Below are positions 8,644 to 17,144 of a DNA stretch of 47,461 nt, piece by piece (the first letter of the stretch is position 1; each line of letters starts with the position of its first letter). The DNA is from Acidobacteriota bacterium (GTDB taxonomy: Bacteria; Acidobacteriota; Blastocatellia; RBC074): the NCBI GenBank assembly GCA_016789605.1, contig JAEUQO010000260.1, positions 1-47,461 on the forward strand. Direction: 5' to 3'. The notes beneath the pieces were generated by a model. That model was not told where the DNA came from, did no database searches, and saw only the letters and a list, made by a program, of their open reading frames with translations. Made by a program: the position numbers and the translations under genes.

Positions 8644-9810
8644 TTACCGAACGCCCAACAGTAAGTCGATCACCAATTGATCAAGCTTTTCGTATGGGAG
8701 TTTTTTCTTTGCCAATTCAATGCGGTCGAGGTTCAGGTTTTTGATCTGTTGTGCCCGCTCTTTGGTAAATTTGATCGGCTCAGCAGAGAAGCTCGGGTCA
8801 GTGGCATGAATTTCAGCCAACAAGGATTGGATATCTTTGTCCTCGCGGAAGCGTCGCGCTTTTTCTTTGAAGATCAGGTAGTTACGCATACAGCCAGCCG
8901 CAAAATCCCATACTCCTTCTTCATCTTCGCTGCGATATGCGTGTGCGTCAAAATGGCGAGGGCCTTCGTATCCTTTTTCCTCCAACAGCTTCACTAGGAA
9001 AAACAAGTTCTTGATGCCCTCAGACCCAAAGCGTAAATCCTGGTCGAAGCGAGGGCCTTTTTGGTCATTGAGGTCAATATGGAAGAGCTTGCCAGCTTCG
9101 AGAGCTTGGGCCACAACGTGATAGAAATTCAAGCCCGCCATTTGTTCGTGCCCGACTTCGGGGTTGACGCCTACCATGTCAGCGTGTTCAAGCGTTTCGA
9201 TAAAGCCCAGATAGGCGCCTGTCGAAGGGAAATAGATATCTCCACGCGGTTCGTTGGGTTTCGCTTCTAGGGCGAAGCGATAACCGTAACCTTGCGAGAG
9301 CGAGTATTCGCACAAAAAATCCAACGCTTCGCGAAACCACTTGATGGCGTCACAGGCATCTTTGGCAGCATCTACTTCTGCGCCTTCGCGTCCACCCCAG
9401 AAGACGTAAATTTTTGCACCGACTTCTGCCCCAAGGTCCATTGCGCGCATCGTTTTTTGTAGCGCATAGAGGCGAACCCGCGGATCATTTGAGGTGAAAG
9501 CACCATCTTTGAATGCCGGATCAGAAAATAGATTGGTTGTGGCCATGGGGACCACAATCCCATAATCATTCAATGCCTGTTTGAATTCTCGAACAATTTT
9601 GTCCTGCTCGGCGGCTGTTGCATCAATGGGGACCAGGTCGTTATCGTGAAAATTTACGCCATATGCTCCTAGCTCAGATAGACGTTTGACAATTTGCACA
9701 GGCGAAATCGGGAGACGTGTTGGCTCACCAAATGGGTCTCGTCCAGGGTTTCCCACCGTCCACAAGCCAAAACTGAATTTGTCTTCCTTTTTCGGTTGCA
9801 GATAATCCAT
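8644..9810 (-). CDS. xylA: Xylose isomerase (class I, short form)
   Basis: A 388-residue protein that interconverts D-xylose and D-xylulose (and D-glucose/fructose) with two divalent metals. The length and motifs match the actinobacterial class I enzyme of about 388 residues. The catalytic pair is His55 and Asp58 (VNFHDNDL). The metal ligands are Glu182, Lys184 ([11 protein letters not shown]), Glu218, His221 (NPEVGHEQ), Asp246, Asp256, Asp258 ([13 protein letters not shown]) and Asp288 (HFDAH), all intact. It is a cytoplasmic tetramer. AAAGGAG sits 8 bases before ATG 9810 and fixes the start. It is followed by an MFS transporter in the same direction; no xylulokinase is present in the window. 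Confidence 0.97.
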   Translation of the reverse strand: MDYLQPKKEDKFSFGLWTVGNPGRDPFGEPTRLPISPVQIVKRLSELGAYGVNFHDNDLVPIDATAAEQDKIVREFKQALNDYGIVVPMATTNLFSDPAFKDGAFTSNDPRVRLYALQKTMRAMDLGAEVGAKIYVFWGGREGAEVDAAKDACDAIKWFREALDFLCEYSLSQGYGYRFALEAKPNEPRGDIYFPSTGAYLGFIETLEHADMVGVNPEVGHEQMAGLNFYHVVAQALEAGKLFHIDLNDQKGPRFDQDLRFGSEGIKNLFFLVKLLEEKGYEGPRHFDAHAYRSEDEEGVWDFAAGCMRNYLIFKEKARRFREDKDIQSLLAEIHATDPSFSAEPIKFTKERAQQIKNLNLDRIELAKKKLPYEKLDQLVIDLLLGVR

Positions 9811-10110
9811 TACAGTTGCTCCTTTATGCTTGCCAGCAAAGATTTTAAGTCGAGATTGGAAGAATTCGCGATATTCAGCGAAAAGGCTGCATGAGAGCAG
9901 AATTGTAGCTGAAAATCTCTGTGCAAGAAAGAGATACGGTGAGATTTCTGGGGGCTAACGCCGATTGGAAGAGGATATAAAGAAGTGGTCAGTCAATTAA
10001 GCTTGTAGGCTTGACGGCGCAAGCATTAACAAGTGACTGTTGTAAGATTCGAAAAGGGGGAATGGGGAGACTTGGGTGAAATGAGGGGCTTGATGAGTTG
10101 GTCTTTATCG
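9811..10110 (-). other. Intergenic region upstream of xylA
   Basis: 300 bp between the small basic protein and xylA. Apart from the xylA Shine-Dalgarno sequence near 9820 I see no gene. A TACAAT-like -10 (minus strand, 9902-9907) is a possible xylA promoter element but lacks a good -35. Confidence 0.4.
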
Positions 10111-10326
10111 TCAAGCCGATTGCGGATCTGTTTTGGAGAACAAGGCGGCGAAGGCTTCCCGTGCACCAGAGGTCTCCTCACGGCGATTTTTTAGCCATTC
10201 GGTGGTAATTTCCAGTGCTGTCCGAGTTGTTGGCTGCTTTTTAGCTCGAAGCTTCCTCGCCTTACGTGCTTGGCGGAGTTGTTCTTGGAGTGGAGAGTCT
10301 TTTTTGATTAATGTTGCTTTTTTCAT
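10111..10326 (-). CDS. Small basic protein, unknown function
   Basis: A 71-residue protein, very rich in Lys, Arg and Gln in its first half (QARKARKLRAKKQ) and helical in its second (TALEITTEWLKNRREE). Support for it being real is GGAAGG 7 bases before the ATG. The size and charge recall antitoxins or small DNA-binding proteins, but no toxin-like gene lies on either side and I do not recognise the family. A shadow reading frame of the same length exists on the opposite strand and has no such Shine-Dalgarno sequence. Confidence 0.45.
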   Translation of the reverse strand: MKKATLIKKDSPLQEQLRQARKARKLRAKKQPTTRTALEITTEWLKNRREETSGAREAFAALFSKTDPQSA

Positions 10327-10772
10327 GGTTTCACCTTCCAGTTCCTAACCCAAATAGAATACGTAATCCCAAATATGGTAGGGATAAATCTGAAGCAAGA
10401 TAAGTTCTGCTTTCAACAACGATTTATGCCTGAGATGGCAAGCGCCTAAAGTGACTTAAGGCAATGTTGACTCAAGGCTTTAGCTCAAAACTTCCTTGAA
10501 GAATGATCCGACGCTGATAATCGGCAATCGGGGAATGGGGCGGAAGATTTGGGGGTAACGAGTCAAACGGCAGAGCTAAACTCCAAAAATAATCTACCAT
10601 AAGACCTGCAGATTTCACACAGGAATTTACATTTTTTTCGTCTAAGCGACAGATGAGCCTGAAGAGATCGCACCAGCGACATGCAGAACTTCGTCTGGCT
10701 CAAAGGCAAGAACTAACATTCTGACTGATTGTTAGCATTAGGGAAATAAACCAAAGGTCGGAATCAAAAAAC
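10327..10772. other. Intergenic region with no recognised gene
   Basis: About 445 bp, AT-richer than its surroundings, between the small basic protein and tRNA-Gly. No coding sequence, RNA gene or long repeat is apparent. A loosely repeated GGGGAATGGGG string occurs near 10530 and near 10050; it is too degenerate to call a repeat. Confidence 0.45.
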
Positions 10773-10847
<75 letters not shown>

Positions 10848-10859
10848 TTGGGAAAAAGC

Positions 10860-10889
10860 TTTTTAACTTAGGATCAGCCGTTCTGTCAA
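10860..10889 (-). promoter_or_regulatory. Probable sigma-70 promoter of tRNA-Gly
   Basis: On the minus strand a perfect TTGACA (10889-10884) is followed after 18 bases by TAAAAA (10865-10860), placing transcription start a few bases before the mature tRNA 5' end at 10847. The -35 is excellent, the -10 only 4 of 6. Confidence 0.55.
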
Positions 10890-11006
10890 CGGCCCGGCCT
10901 TAAAAAAACAAGAATCTTGCTCGTGGATGCGACAGAATCTATCTGGCCTTTTTAGTCTTGATCAGTGTGCATCAGGACCTGGCTCTTTCGCGTTGGAACG
11001 CTGTCA

Positions 11007-11489
11007 CTAGGATCGTATGTGACGGATATTGTCAGTGAAGTAGCCCTTGTGAAGAGTCAACACTATATTGTCTTCGTCTTCGAGCAGAACCGAGATGGCG
11101 TCGAAGCGGTAGGGAGCATCATTTAGCCCCATAATACGACGAAAAGCCCTTGCAACTTTGATGATCTGTCGCTGTTTTTGACGGGTAATGGCGGCTTCAG
11201 GCAGTGCGATTGATTTACCCGAACGAGTCTTTACCTCAAGAAATGAAAGAACATACGGAGAGGCGCTCTCATCGTAGGCGATCATATCGATTTCGCCTGA
11301 AGTGGGGGCTCCATTTTGGTTGTGGCCTATGGGAGCTATGAAATTACTCGCGACTATGCGGTAGCCACATTGTTTGATGTAGTTTGCCGCAACTTTTTCG
11401 CCCCATTTCCCCAACGCTAGATGTGGCGCGACCGTCGGGAGTGTTTTCTTTGACCATAAACGTGTAGCGGATAGGTTGAAGATGTTCAT
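11007..11489 (-). CDS. yraN: YraN/UPF0102 family nuclease-like protein
   Basis: A 160-residue protein of the UPF0102 family, which has a restriction-endonuclease-like fold and is often encoded near housekeeping genes. Visible motifs are LALGKWGEKVAANYIKQCGY (residues 25-44, conserved 'G..gE..A..yL...Gy'), GEIDMIAYD (65-73) and FLEVKTR (83-89), giving the PD-(D/E)xK-like residues Asp68, Glu85 and Lys87. The N-terminal extension of about 20 residues is longer than in most members, so the true start may be internal, although AGGGG lies just ahead of ATG 11489. Its cellular role is not established. Confidence 0.88.
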   Translation of the reverse strand: MNIFNLSATRLWSKKTLPTVAPHLALGKWGEKVAANYIKQCGYRIVASNFIAPIGHNQNGAPTSGEIDMIAYDESASPYVLSFLEVKTRSGKSIALPEAAITRQKQRQIIKVARAFRRIMGLNDAPYRFDAISVLLEDEDNIVLTLHKGYFTDNIRHIRS

Positions 11490-11635
11490 TTCAGGCCCCT
11501 AGTGTTTGATCGTGATATGCTGGCGATGGCGTAGTTTTCTACACATTCAAAAGAGAAATCAAGATTACAATGGGAGACGTGGCGCGAGTCCCAAACGTCA
11601 TCTGTCGCGAATTTTGTCCGTATCGGGAGTAAGAG

Positions 11636-12181
11636 ATGGAAAACGAAATTGCAACTTTAGCCGGTGGTTGTTTTTGGTGTCTTGAAGCTGTTTTTGATGA
11701 AGTAGAGGGCGTTGACCGTGTTCAGTCTGGATATGCCGGGGGACACACAGTAAACCCCACGTATCACGAAGTCTGTAGTGAGACGACAGGCCATGCCGAG
11801 GTTGTCCAAATCACGTTTGATCCGCAAAGGGTGACGTTTGAGGAATTACTGCAAATCTTTTTCTCAATTCATGATCCGACTACCCTCAATCGGCAGGGCG
11901 CAGATGTGGGAACGCAATATAGGTCTGCTATTTTCTACAGTTCAGAGAGCCAGAAAGCCACCGCTGAACAAGTGATTGCGGCATTGAATGCTGCTCAGAT
12001 TTGGGATGACCCTCTCGTCACAGAAATTCGCCCGCTTGAGGCCTTCTATCCTGCCGAGGAGTATCATCGTGACTATTTTCAGCGCAACCCTAGCCAAGGA
12101 TACTGCCAGTTTGTTGTTGCCCCCAAAGTGGCAAAATTTCGTCAATACTTCTCTGAAAAAATGAAAAAGAAGCAGCTTTGA
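11636..12181 (+). CDS. msrA: Peptide-methionine (S)-S-oxide reductase
   Basis: A 181-residue MsrA that reduces the S-epimer of methionine sulfoxide in proteins and free methionine, using thioredoxin as electron donor. The N-terminal GGCFWCLEAVF holds the nucleophilic Cys12, with GYAGGHTVNPTYHEVCSETTGHAE the conserved substrate-binding block and YHRDYFQRNPSQGYC the typical C-terminal end. The signal peptide is absent, so it is cytoplasmic. GGAG lies about 10 bases before ATG 11636. It stands alone; no msrB is fused or adjacent. Confidence 0.97.
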   Translation: MENEIATLAGGCFWCLEAVFDEVEGVDRVQSGYAGGHTVNPTYHEVCSETTGHAEVVQITFDPQRVTFEELLQIFFSIHDPTTLNRQGADVGTQYRSAIFYSSESQKATAEQVIAALNAAQIWDDPLVTEIRPLEAFYPAEEYHRDYFQRNPSQGYCQFVVAPKVAKFRQYFSEKMKKKQL

Positions 12182-12323
12182 TTCTGTCAAAACGGTCAGC
12201 AGGCGATTCTTTTGACTTGTTGTTAATTGATCCCGCCTGACAAAGACAGGAGCTGTTGTGCGTGCTATCTTAAGCCCAGCCTCATTCACGCCCCGCCATT
12301 ACTCGAAAAGGAAATCGGTCGGT

Positions 12324-12830
12324 ATGAAAAAAATCTTGGTCTCAATCATTCTTTGGGGAGTTGTTTTATCAATCGTGTGTAGCGGGGCGGCAGCCCCCCC
12401 GAAATTTGCTGGCACTTGGATTTTGAATCGCAACAAAAGCGAAGGGCTTACCGGAGGATTAGCGGATGCGGAAGTTCGCCTGGTCGTGACGCAGGATGAA
12501 CGATTGCTTTCGTATGAACAGCAAGTGCTCATTCGTGGGCGTCAGCAACCGGCGCAAGAATTGACCTATCGGATGGATGGTGAGGAAACGACCGCCGAAG
12601 TTGTGCGTCCTGTGGCGGGAACAATGTATCTGAAAGCCAGATGGCTGGAGGCAACGAAATCTCTTGAGCTTGTCTCTACAATTGCTGGCGAAAGTAGTGG
12701 TAAAGAAGTGAAGATCACTACCCAGGAGCAATGGCAACTACTGGAAAACGGTAAAGCATTGCGCGTCACGCGAACCCGCACCTCTCCTCAAGGCCGTCAG
12801 GTTTCTAGGCTTTACTTTGATAAAGACTAA
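12324..12830 (+). CDS. Secreted lipocalin-like protein
   Basis: 168 residues from ATG 12324, chosen over an in-frame start at 12258 because it gives a textbook signal peptide (MKKILVSIILWGVVLSIVCS, cleavage near residue 25) and is preceded by AAAAGGAA. The mature protein opens KFAGTWILNRNKSEG, the 'F.GtW.LN..KS' pattern of small beta-barrel proteins widespread in Acidobacteriota, and continues with alternating beta strands (EVKITTQEQWQLLENGKALRVTRTRT). Predicted periplasmic or extracellular; ligand unknown. It lies between msrA and the marR operon without an obvious functional link. Confidence 0.8.
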   Translation: MKKILVSIILWGVVLSIVCSGAAAPPKFAGTWILNRNKSEGLTGGLADAEVRLVVTQDERLLSYEQQVLIRGRQQPAQELTYRMDGEETTAEVVRPVAGTMYLKARWLEATKSLELVSTIAGESSGKEVKITTQEQWQLLENGKALRVTRTRTSPQGRQVSRLYFDKD

Positions 12831-12963
12831 AGATACTGAACGAAAGAGCGCAGTGCTTGCGTCAGTTTATCCATTTACCTGGAATTTGCTCTTTGTTTTT
12901 GATGTTAGCCGCTGAGCCGTAAAGATTGCCAGTCAGAACTAAATCACAACTGAAATTAAAATT

Positions 12964-12998
12964 GACAAGGAGCTTGTCATTATGACAAGCTCCTTGTC
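12964..12998. promoter_or_regulatory. Tandem palindromic operator upstream of marR
   Basis: Two 15-bp palindromes, GACAAGGAGCTTGTC (12964-12978) and GACAAGCTCCTTGTC (12984-12998), share the form GACAAG-n3-CTTGTC and have centres exactly 20 bp apart. Together with the flanking AT they also form a perfect 17-bp inverted repeat around T12981. The position 11 bp before the marR ATG, and the size and symmetry, fit binding by two MarR dimers on one face of the helix and autorepression. The binding protein is inferred. Confidence 0.7.
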
Positions 12999-13053
12999 GT
13001 TACGTAAAGATGACAGAACTTCACAAGAAAAAAGGTTCACCAGAGCAAAATGA
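12982..13053 (+). CDS. Possible 23-codon leader peptide overlapping marR
   Basis: ATG 12982 follows AAGGAG (12967-12972) by 9 bases and opens a 23-codon frame that ends with TGA at 13051-13053, inside marR in another frame. The marR start at 13010 has no good ribosome-binding site of its own, so this frame may supply ribosomes by overlap. The coding content is unremarkable, and the Shine-Dalgarno sequence could be an accident of the operator sequence. Confidence 0.25.
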   Translation: MTSSLSLRKDDRTSQEKRFTRAK

Positions 13054-13519
13054 GGCGCTAGTCGAGTCAGGGTTCAATGAACTCATCAATGAGACCGCAT
13101 TGCTTTTTCACCGGTTGAAGATCGTTGCTGAAGAAGTTCATCACCAAGGCGAAATGACAGGCGGGTTGCGCAGCATCTTACGCGGATTGGACAAGCTAGG
13201 CGCACAAACCGTGCCAGAAATGGCACGCGTACGTGCTGTTTCGCGCCAGAATGTGCAGATGATCGTCAACCAGTTGGCAGAGCTGGGGTATGTGGAGTTT
13301 GTAGAGAACCCTGCTCATAAGCGTTCGCCACTGGTGCAGATGACGGCTTTGGGGCGGAAGACAGTCGCGTCAATGAATCGCTGTGAAGCTCAACTGCTGA
13401 GTCGAAGCCAATTAGGAGTGCCCGAAAAAAACTTACGCGCCGCGGCCGAAACATTGCGACAAGTGCGCGCGTATTTCGAGAGCGAACACTGGCAGCTTAC
13501 TCTGAAAACCAACAAGTAG
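13010..13519 (+). CDS. MarR family transcriptional regulator
   Basis: A 169-residue winged-helix repressor. The middle carries the recognition region TVPEMARVRAVSRQNVQMIVNQLAELGYVEF followed by the wing ENPAHKRSPLVQMTALGR, the MarR signature of Asp/Arg-rich wing and 'LT..G'. Flanking helices form the dimer interface. MarR proteins are dimers released from DNA by small phenolic or other ligands. The upstream tandem palindrome argues for autoregulation, and the downstream methyltransferase (41 bp away) is the likely co-regulated gene. The start at ATG 13010 is the first in-frame possibility after a stop at 12983. Confidence 0.9.
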   Translation: MTELHKKKGSPEQNEALVESGFNELINETALLFHRLKIVAEEVHHQGEMTGGLRSILRGLDKLGAQTVPEMARVRAVSRQNVQMIVNQLAELGYVEFVENPAHKRSPLVQMTALGRKTVASMNRCEAQLLSRSQLGVPEKNLRAAAETLRQVRAYFESEHWQLTLKTNK

Positions 13520-13560
13520 CGTGTGCAAGCGCGTTACTTCCTGCTGAATGGAGAACGCCA

Positions 13561-14229
13561 ATGCCCACGTCAGTCAATCTCAACCAGCCACTATTCAACT
13601 CTCCGCGTCCGACAACCTGCAAACAAACCGGATGGCGCGCACAGTTTGCTTGTCCCACTGGCAAACTAGGCTGGATAGCCGGTCAGATCATGGCGTTGAA
13701 GAATGCCGCCATGAACCGATATGCCGTCAGTGTGATCGCACCACGGCCGGAAGATCAGGTGCTTGAGATTGGTTTCGGCCACGGAAAGACCGTGAGGCTC
13801 TTGGCAGAACGTGCTCACAAAGGCTTTGTTGCCGGGATTGATATTTCAGACGTCATGGTTCGTCAGTCAGCGAAACGTAACCAGGATTTGATTCAGGCAG
13901 GGAGAGTTGAGCTCAGCCAAGCCTCTGTCACCGACATTCCATATGAATACGGACGGTTCAACAAAGTGCTGGCCGTCAACAATTATCAATTCTGGCCCAA
14001 TGCCGAATTGAATCTGGACGAAATTCGTCGCGTGCTTGCGCACGACGGTTTGTTGGTGCTGTGTTTGCGCAGGAAACAGCCGAACAAGGCATTTCAAGTG
14101 GCGCCAGGTTACACAACTGAAGAGATCGTTGAAATTGCGGGATTGGTGCGCTGGGTCGGATTTCGTGACGTGCAAATCTTACAACAGCAAGGCACAGGCG
14201 AAGCTGCCTGTGTGGTTGCCCGGCGCTAG
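13561..14229 (+). CDS. Class I SAM-dependent methyltransferase
   Basis: 222 residues with the Rossmann motif I VLEIGFGHGKT at 67-77, Asp94 at the end of the second strand (GFVAGIDISDVMV) and motif II/III regions FNKVLAVNNYQFW and LNLDEIRRVLAHDGLLVLCL. This is the small-molecule methyltransferase type (Methyltransf_11). The N-terminal 45 residues (CPTGKLGWIAGQIMALKN) recall methyltransferases that act on lipids or toxic compounds. GGAGA precedes ATG 13561. It is probably co-transcribed with the MarR gene and may modify that regulator's inducing compound; this is inference. Its stop overlaps the stop of the convergent sulfatase by two bases. Confidence 0.88.
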   Translation: MPTSVNLNQPLFNSPRPTTCKQTGWRAQFACPTGKLGWIAGQIMALKNAAMNRYAVSVIAPRPEDQVLEIGFGHGKTVRLLAERAHKGFVAGIDISDVMVRQSAKRNQDLIQAGRVELSQASVTDIPYEYGRFNKVLAVNNYQFWPNAELNLDEIRRVLAHDGLLVLCLRRKQPNKAFQVAPGYTTEEIVEIAGLVRWVGFRDVQILQQQGTGEAACVVARR

Positions 14230-15659
14230 TTTCCCTTCGCTTTTGTTTTCGGCAAGACAGGATCGTTGTTCGCGCGCATCTGAGCCAACATCTTGGCCTC
14301 CAGTTTTTTGCGAATCGTCTTGGCACGGGGCGCTTCGATCAGGTTTTGCTTTTCGCCAGGGTCGGATTTTAAGTCGTACAATTCATCTTTGCCTGCATTG
14401 AGAAAGTCACGCACTAGCTTCCATTCTGCCGTCCGATACATGCGCAAATGCGTTTGGACGTAATGGTGCTGACTCCATTCCACATAAAGATCATTGTCCC
14501 AACGCACTTTCTTGCCGGCCAGCAGGGGAGAAAAGTCATGTCCGCGAATCAACAGTCCTTTCGGTAAATCAACTTTTGCCATTGCCAGAATTGTCGGGAA
14601 CCAGTCCAGATTGTTGATGGTTTCTTTGATCTCTATCCCCGCCTTGATTTGTTTGGGCCAGCGAATGGCTGTCGGTGTACGCAGCGAAGTGTCAAAGACG
14701 TTTGGGCGTTGAATGCTCGGATCAGTCGTACGAACGCCAGCGGCTGCTTTTGTCAGCAGATGACCGTTGCCTTTGTGCCAAATGCCGTGTTGACCGATGT
14801 TGTAACCGTGGTCGCTGGTGAAAACGATGATCGTGTCATCGCGCAGCTTCAGCTCATCTATGACGGTCAGCAAACGCCCAACGTTGCGATCGATCGCGAC
14901 GACGCTGGCCAGGTATTCGCGCATTAACCGTTTGGCTCGCGGTAAATCCAAATCCGGGTGATCGTTGGCGATGACTGGATCAAGGTCTTTGACCTTTGCC
15001 CAGTCTTCATCGCGCACAGGCAAATAGGCTGCGTGTGGTTCGCGGTAATTCAACATCAGAAAGAACGTTTCATTGTGCCGATCGCGCAAAAAACGAATCG
15101 CGTCGTCGGTAACGATGTCTACGGTAAAACCTTCGACTTTTTTCACCTCGCCGCCGACTTCCAATTTGGGATCGCGCGTAGCTTCACCGCCCGCGCGAAA
15201 ACCCATGAAGTATTTGAAGCCAAATTGCGCCGGGTGAAACCGATCCTGCGTTCCCAAATGCCATTTGCCAACCAAACCCGTGAAATAGCCGGCTTCGGCC
15301 AACAACTTAGGCCAGATCATCACTTGGGGCGACAAGCCCAGTTCCGGTTCAGCGTTTGGGTTGATCCAATCAGTGATCCCGACTTCGGTGCCATAACGAC
15401 TGGTGAGCAAACTTACTCTTGACGGGGAACACACGGGCGTCACCACAAACGCGTTTTTCAGATACGCGCCTTCGCGGAAAAAACGGTCGAGATTCGGCGT
15501 GTATGCATCGCGGTTGCCGCTTGCGCCAAGTGCCCAAGCAGCCTGATCGTCAGTTTGAATGAAGATGATGTTTGGACGTTTGGCCTTGGGTTGAGCCGGA
15601 GCGGTTGACGAATAGCCGTACAACGTCAGCAGCAAAATCACGAGCAGGAGTTTTTTCAT
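14226..15659 (-). CDS. Secreted type I sulfatase
   Basis: 477 residues from ATG 15659, which is preceded by AAAGGCGAG and gives a signal peptide (MKKLLLVILLLTLYGYSSTA). The sulfatase motif CSPSRVSLLTSRYG begins at Cys77, the residue converted to formylglycine; the metal-binding FIQTDDQ lies near residue 34. DHGYNIGQHGIWHKG and RTPTAIRWP are typical of the arylsulfatase/heparan-type family, and the C-terminal ELYDLKSDPGEKQNL is the usual 'LYDL..DP.E..NL' strand. It hydrolyses sulfate esters in the periplasm. It is the last gene of a leftward symporter-phosphodiesterase-sulfatase run, 16 bp after the phosphodiesterase. Activation needs a formylglycine-generating enzyme, which is not in this window. 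Confidence 0.95.
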   Translation of the reverse strand: MKKLLLVILLLTLYGYSSTAPAQPKAKRPNIIFIQTDDQAAWALGASGNRDAYTPNLDRFFREGAYLKNAFVVTPVCSPSRVSLLTSRYGTEVGITDWINPNAEPELGLSPQVMIWPKLLAEAGYFTGLVGKWHLGTQDRFHPAQFGFKYFMGFRAGGEATRDPKLEVGGEVKKVEGFTVDIVTDDAIRFLRDRHNETFFLMLNYREPHAAYLPVRDEDWAKVKDLDPVIANDHPDLDLPRAKRLMREYLASVVAIDRNVGRLLTVIDELKLRDDTIIVFTSDHGYNIGQHGIWHKGNGHLLTKAAAGVRTTDPSIQRPNVFDTSLRTPTAIRWPKQIKAGIEIKETINNLDWFPTILAMAKVDLPKGLLIRGHDFSPLLAGKKVRWDNDLYVEWSQHHYVQTHLRMYRTAEWKLVRDFLNAGKDELYDLKSDPGEKQNLIEAPRAKTIRKKLEAKMLAQMRANNDPVLPKTKAKGN

Positions 15660-15675
15660 TTGTCTCGCCTTTGAA

Positions 15676-17022
15676 TCATCTGCTTTTGAACAAGTCACGG
15701 CCTTCTGCCGTGGGCAACTTCACACCGAGCAAACCCGCCAACGTCGGCGCAATGTCGCGCATATCTATTCGGCCCAGATTCTTTCCGGCTTGCATCCCCG
15801 CGCCAGCGATGAAGAAAGACGAATCCATCTCTTTCAGCTCTGCTAAAAAGCCGTGGCCGCCGCTCGGTTTCAGATTGCGAATGACGGGCGACTCCAACGC
15901 CCCACCGATATACGTGCCCGGTTTGGTTCCGACAATGAACGCCGCGTCGGGAAAGCCTCCGAGTTTTTGCGCGAGGTCGCCTTCGTACCATTTGAGCAAC
16001 CCGCTTTCAGGGGCAGCAGCCAGACGCTGCAAAATTTGCCGGATTTTGGCGCGCGCGTCTTCGTCCATTTTGTTGTTCAACATCACCGCTGCCGTGCCGC
16101 CGGAATTCCAGGTGATGGCGCGCCACGATTTCACCTTGCCGGCTTCGACTTCGATCAATCCGGCTTCGCGAAACGCGGCATTCAGGTTCAGCGATTTGTT
16201 GAGCGGCGAAAATCCGTGATCCGACGCCACGGCAACCACGGCTTTGCCGTTGCCAAGCTTTTCCGCTGCCGCGCGAACCTGACCAACCAACACATCAATT
16301 GCTTCCAGCGCGGCATAGGCTTCGGGGCTATCCGGCCCGTGCGCGTGTTGCACTTCATCCAGCCCGGCGAAGTACGTGGTCAAAAACGCCGGACGTTTCT
16401 TTTCCAGTAGATACACGTTGAAAGCCGCCCGGCGCTGATCGGCTTCGACAGTGTAATCGTAACCTTCGGGATAATTGCCAATAGCTTTTTCGGCTTCGGT
16501 CAGCAAGCCGGGCGTGGAAAGCGCGCGAATCAATTTGCGGTCGTCCGGCGTGGCTGCGCGCCACATTTGCACAATGTTGAAATCAATCTTTGCGCCGACG
16601 GTGACAGGCCAATCTACGCTGGCGGTTTTCAATCCTGCTTGTGCGCAAACGTCCCACAACGTCGGCACGCGAATGTCTTCAGCATACCAGTACCAACCGC
16701 CCTGATTCTTGCTGAAGGGATCGAACGGCGTATTAGCGTAAATGCCATGTTTGGCGGGCGAAACACCCGTCACCAAGGTGGTGTGGCTGGGGTAAGTCAC
16801 CGTCGGCGTGACTCCGGTAACCGCCGAAGCAAACGCGCCTTCTTTGGCGAGGCGGCGCAAGTTCGGAATCTTCAACTGGTGCCGGTCGGCTTCCAACACG
16901 TAATCCGGTTTCAATCCATCAATCGAAATCAGCACAACCGGTGGAACACTGCTCCGCTGCGCCGAGGCTGACAGACTTAGGGCAAAAATTGAGAACAAAC
17001 AAAACAGGCGAATCCGTGACAT
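15676..17022 (-). CDS. Secreted alkaline-phosphatase-superfamily phosphodiesterase (NPP-like)
   Basis: 448 residues from ATG 17022 with a signal peptide (IRLFCLFSIFALSLSASAQ). The core VVLISIDGLKPDYV gives metal ligand Asp35; PTVTYPSHTTLVTG gives the nucleophile, Thr76 by alignment with nucleotide pyrophosphatases. LDEVQHAHGP, ASDHGFSP and GGHGF supply the remaining zinc ligands. It should cleave phosphodiester or pyrophosphate bonds in the periplasm. A longer in-frame extension exists upstream, but its sequence comes from a repeat element (17057-17132), so it is not believed. Gene order suggests co-expression with the sulfatase and the symporter. Confidence 0.93.
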   Translation of the reverse strand: MSRIRLFCLFSIFALSLSASAQRSSVPPVVLISIDGLKPDYVLEADRHQLKIPNLRRLAKEGAFASAVTGVTPTVTYPSHTTLVTGVSPAKHGIYANTPFDPFSKNQGGWYWYAEDIRVPTLWDVCAQAGLKTASVDWPVTVGAKIDFNIVQMWRAATPDDRKLIRALSTPGLLTEAEKAIGNYPEGYDYTVEADQRRAAFNVYLLEKKRPAFLTTYFAGLDEVQHAHGPDSPEAYAALEAIDVLVGQVRAAAEKLGNGKAVVAVASDHGFSPLNKSLNLNAAFREAGLIEVEAGKVKSWRAITWNSGGTAAVMLNNKMDEDARAKIRQILQRLAAAPESGLLKWYEGDLAQKLGGFPDAAFIVGTKPGTYIGGALESPVIRNLKPSGGHGFLAELKEMDSSFFIAGAGMQAGKNLGRIDMRDIAPTLAGLLGVKLPTAEGRDLFKSR

Positions 17023-17056
17023 GAGCTTCTCAACTCGAATAAAAATTGTCGGGGGG

Positions 17057-17132
17057 CACCGCAGAGCCGCTGAGAATGCAAAGACGGCGAGATTCTCTGC
17101 GCGTCCTCTGCATCCTTTGCGCCTCTGTGGTG
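17057..17132. repeat. Imperfect inverted-repeat element of the 'CACCACAGAGGC' type
   Basis: A 76-bp element whose ends CACCGCAGAG and CTCTGTGGTG face each other, with arms matching over about 35 positions with scattered differences. The motif of repeating 'CAGAGG', 'AGACGC' and 'CAGAGA' is one I recognise as a dispersed intergenic palindromic repeat in several environmental phyla. It lies in the gap between the symporter and the phosphodiesterase and may act as an mRNA processing or termination hairpin. Only one copy is in this window. Confidence 0.7.
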
Positions 17133-17144
17133 AGAGGTTTTCAG

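Noticed and set aside
10030..10570. Similar GGGGAATGGGG strings near 10050 and 10530 as a direct repeat
   Set aside because: Similarity is limited to a short purine-rich stretch with gaps; not above what such composition gives.
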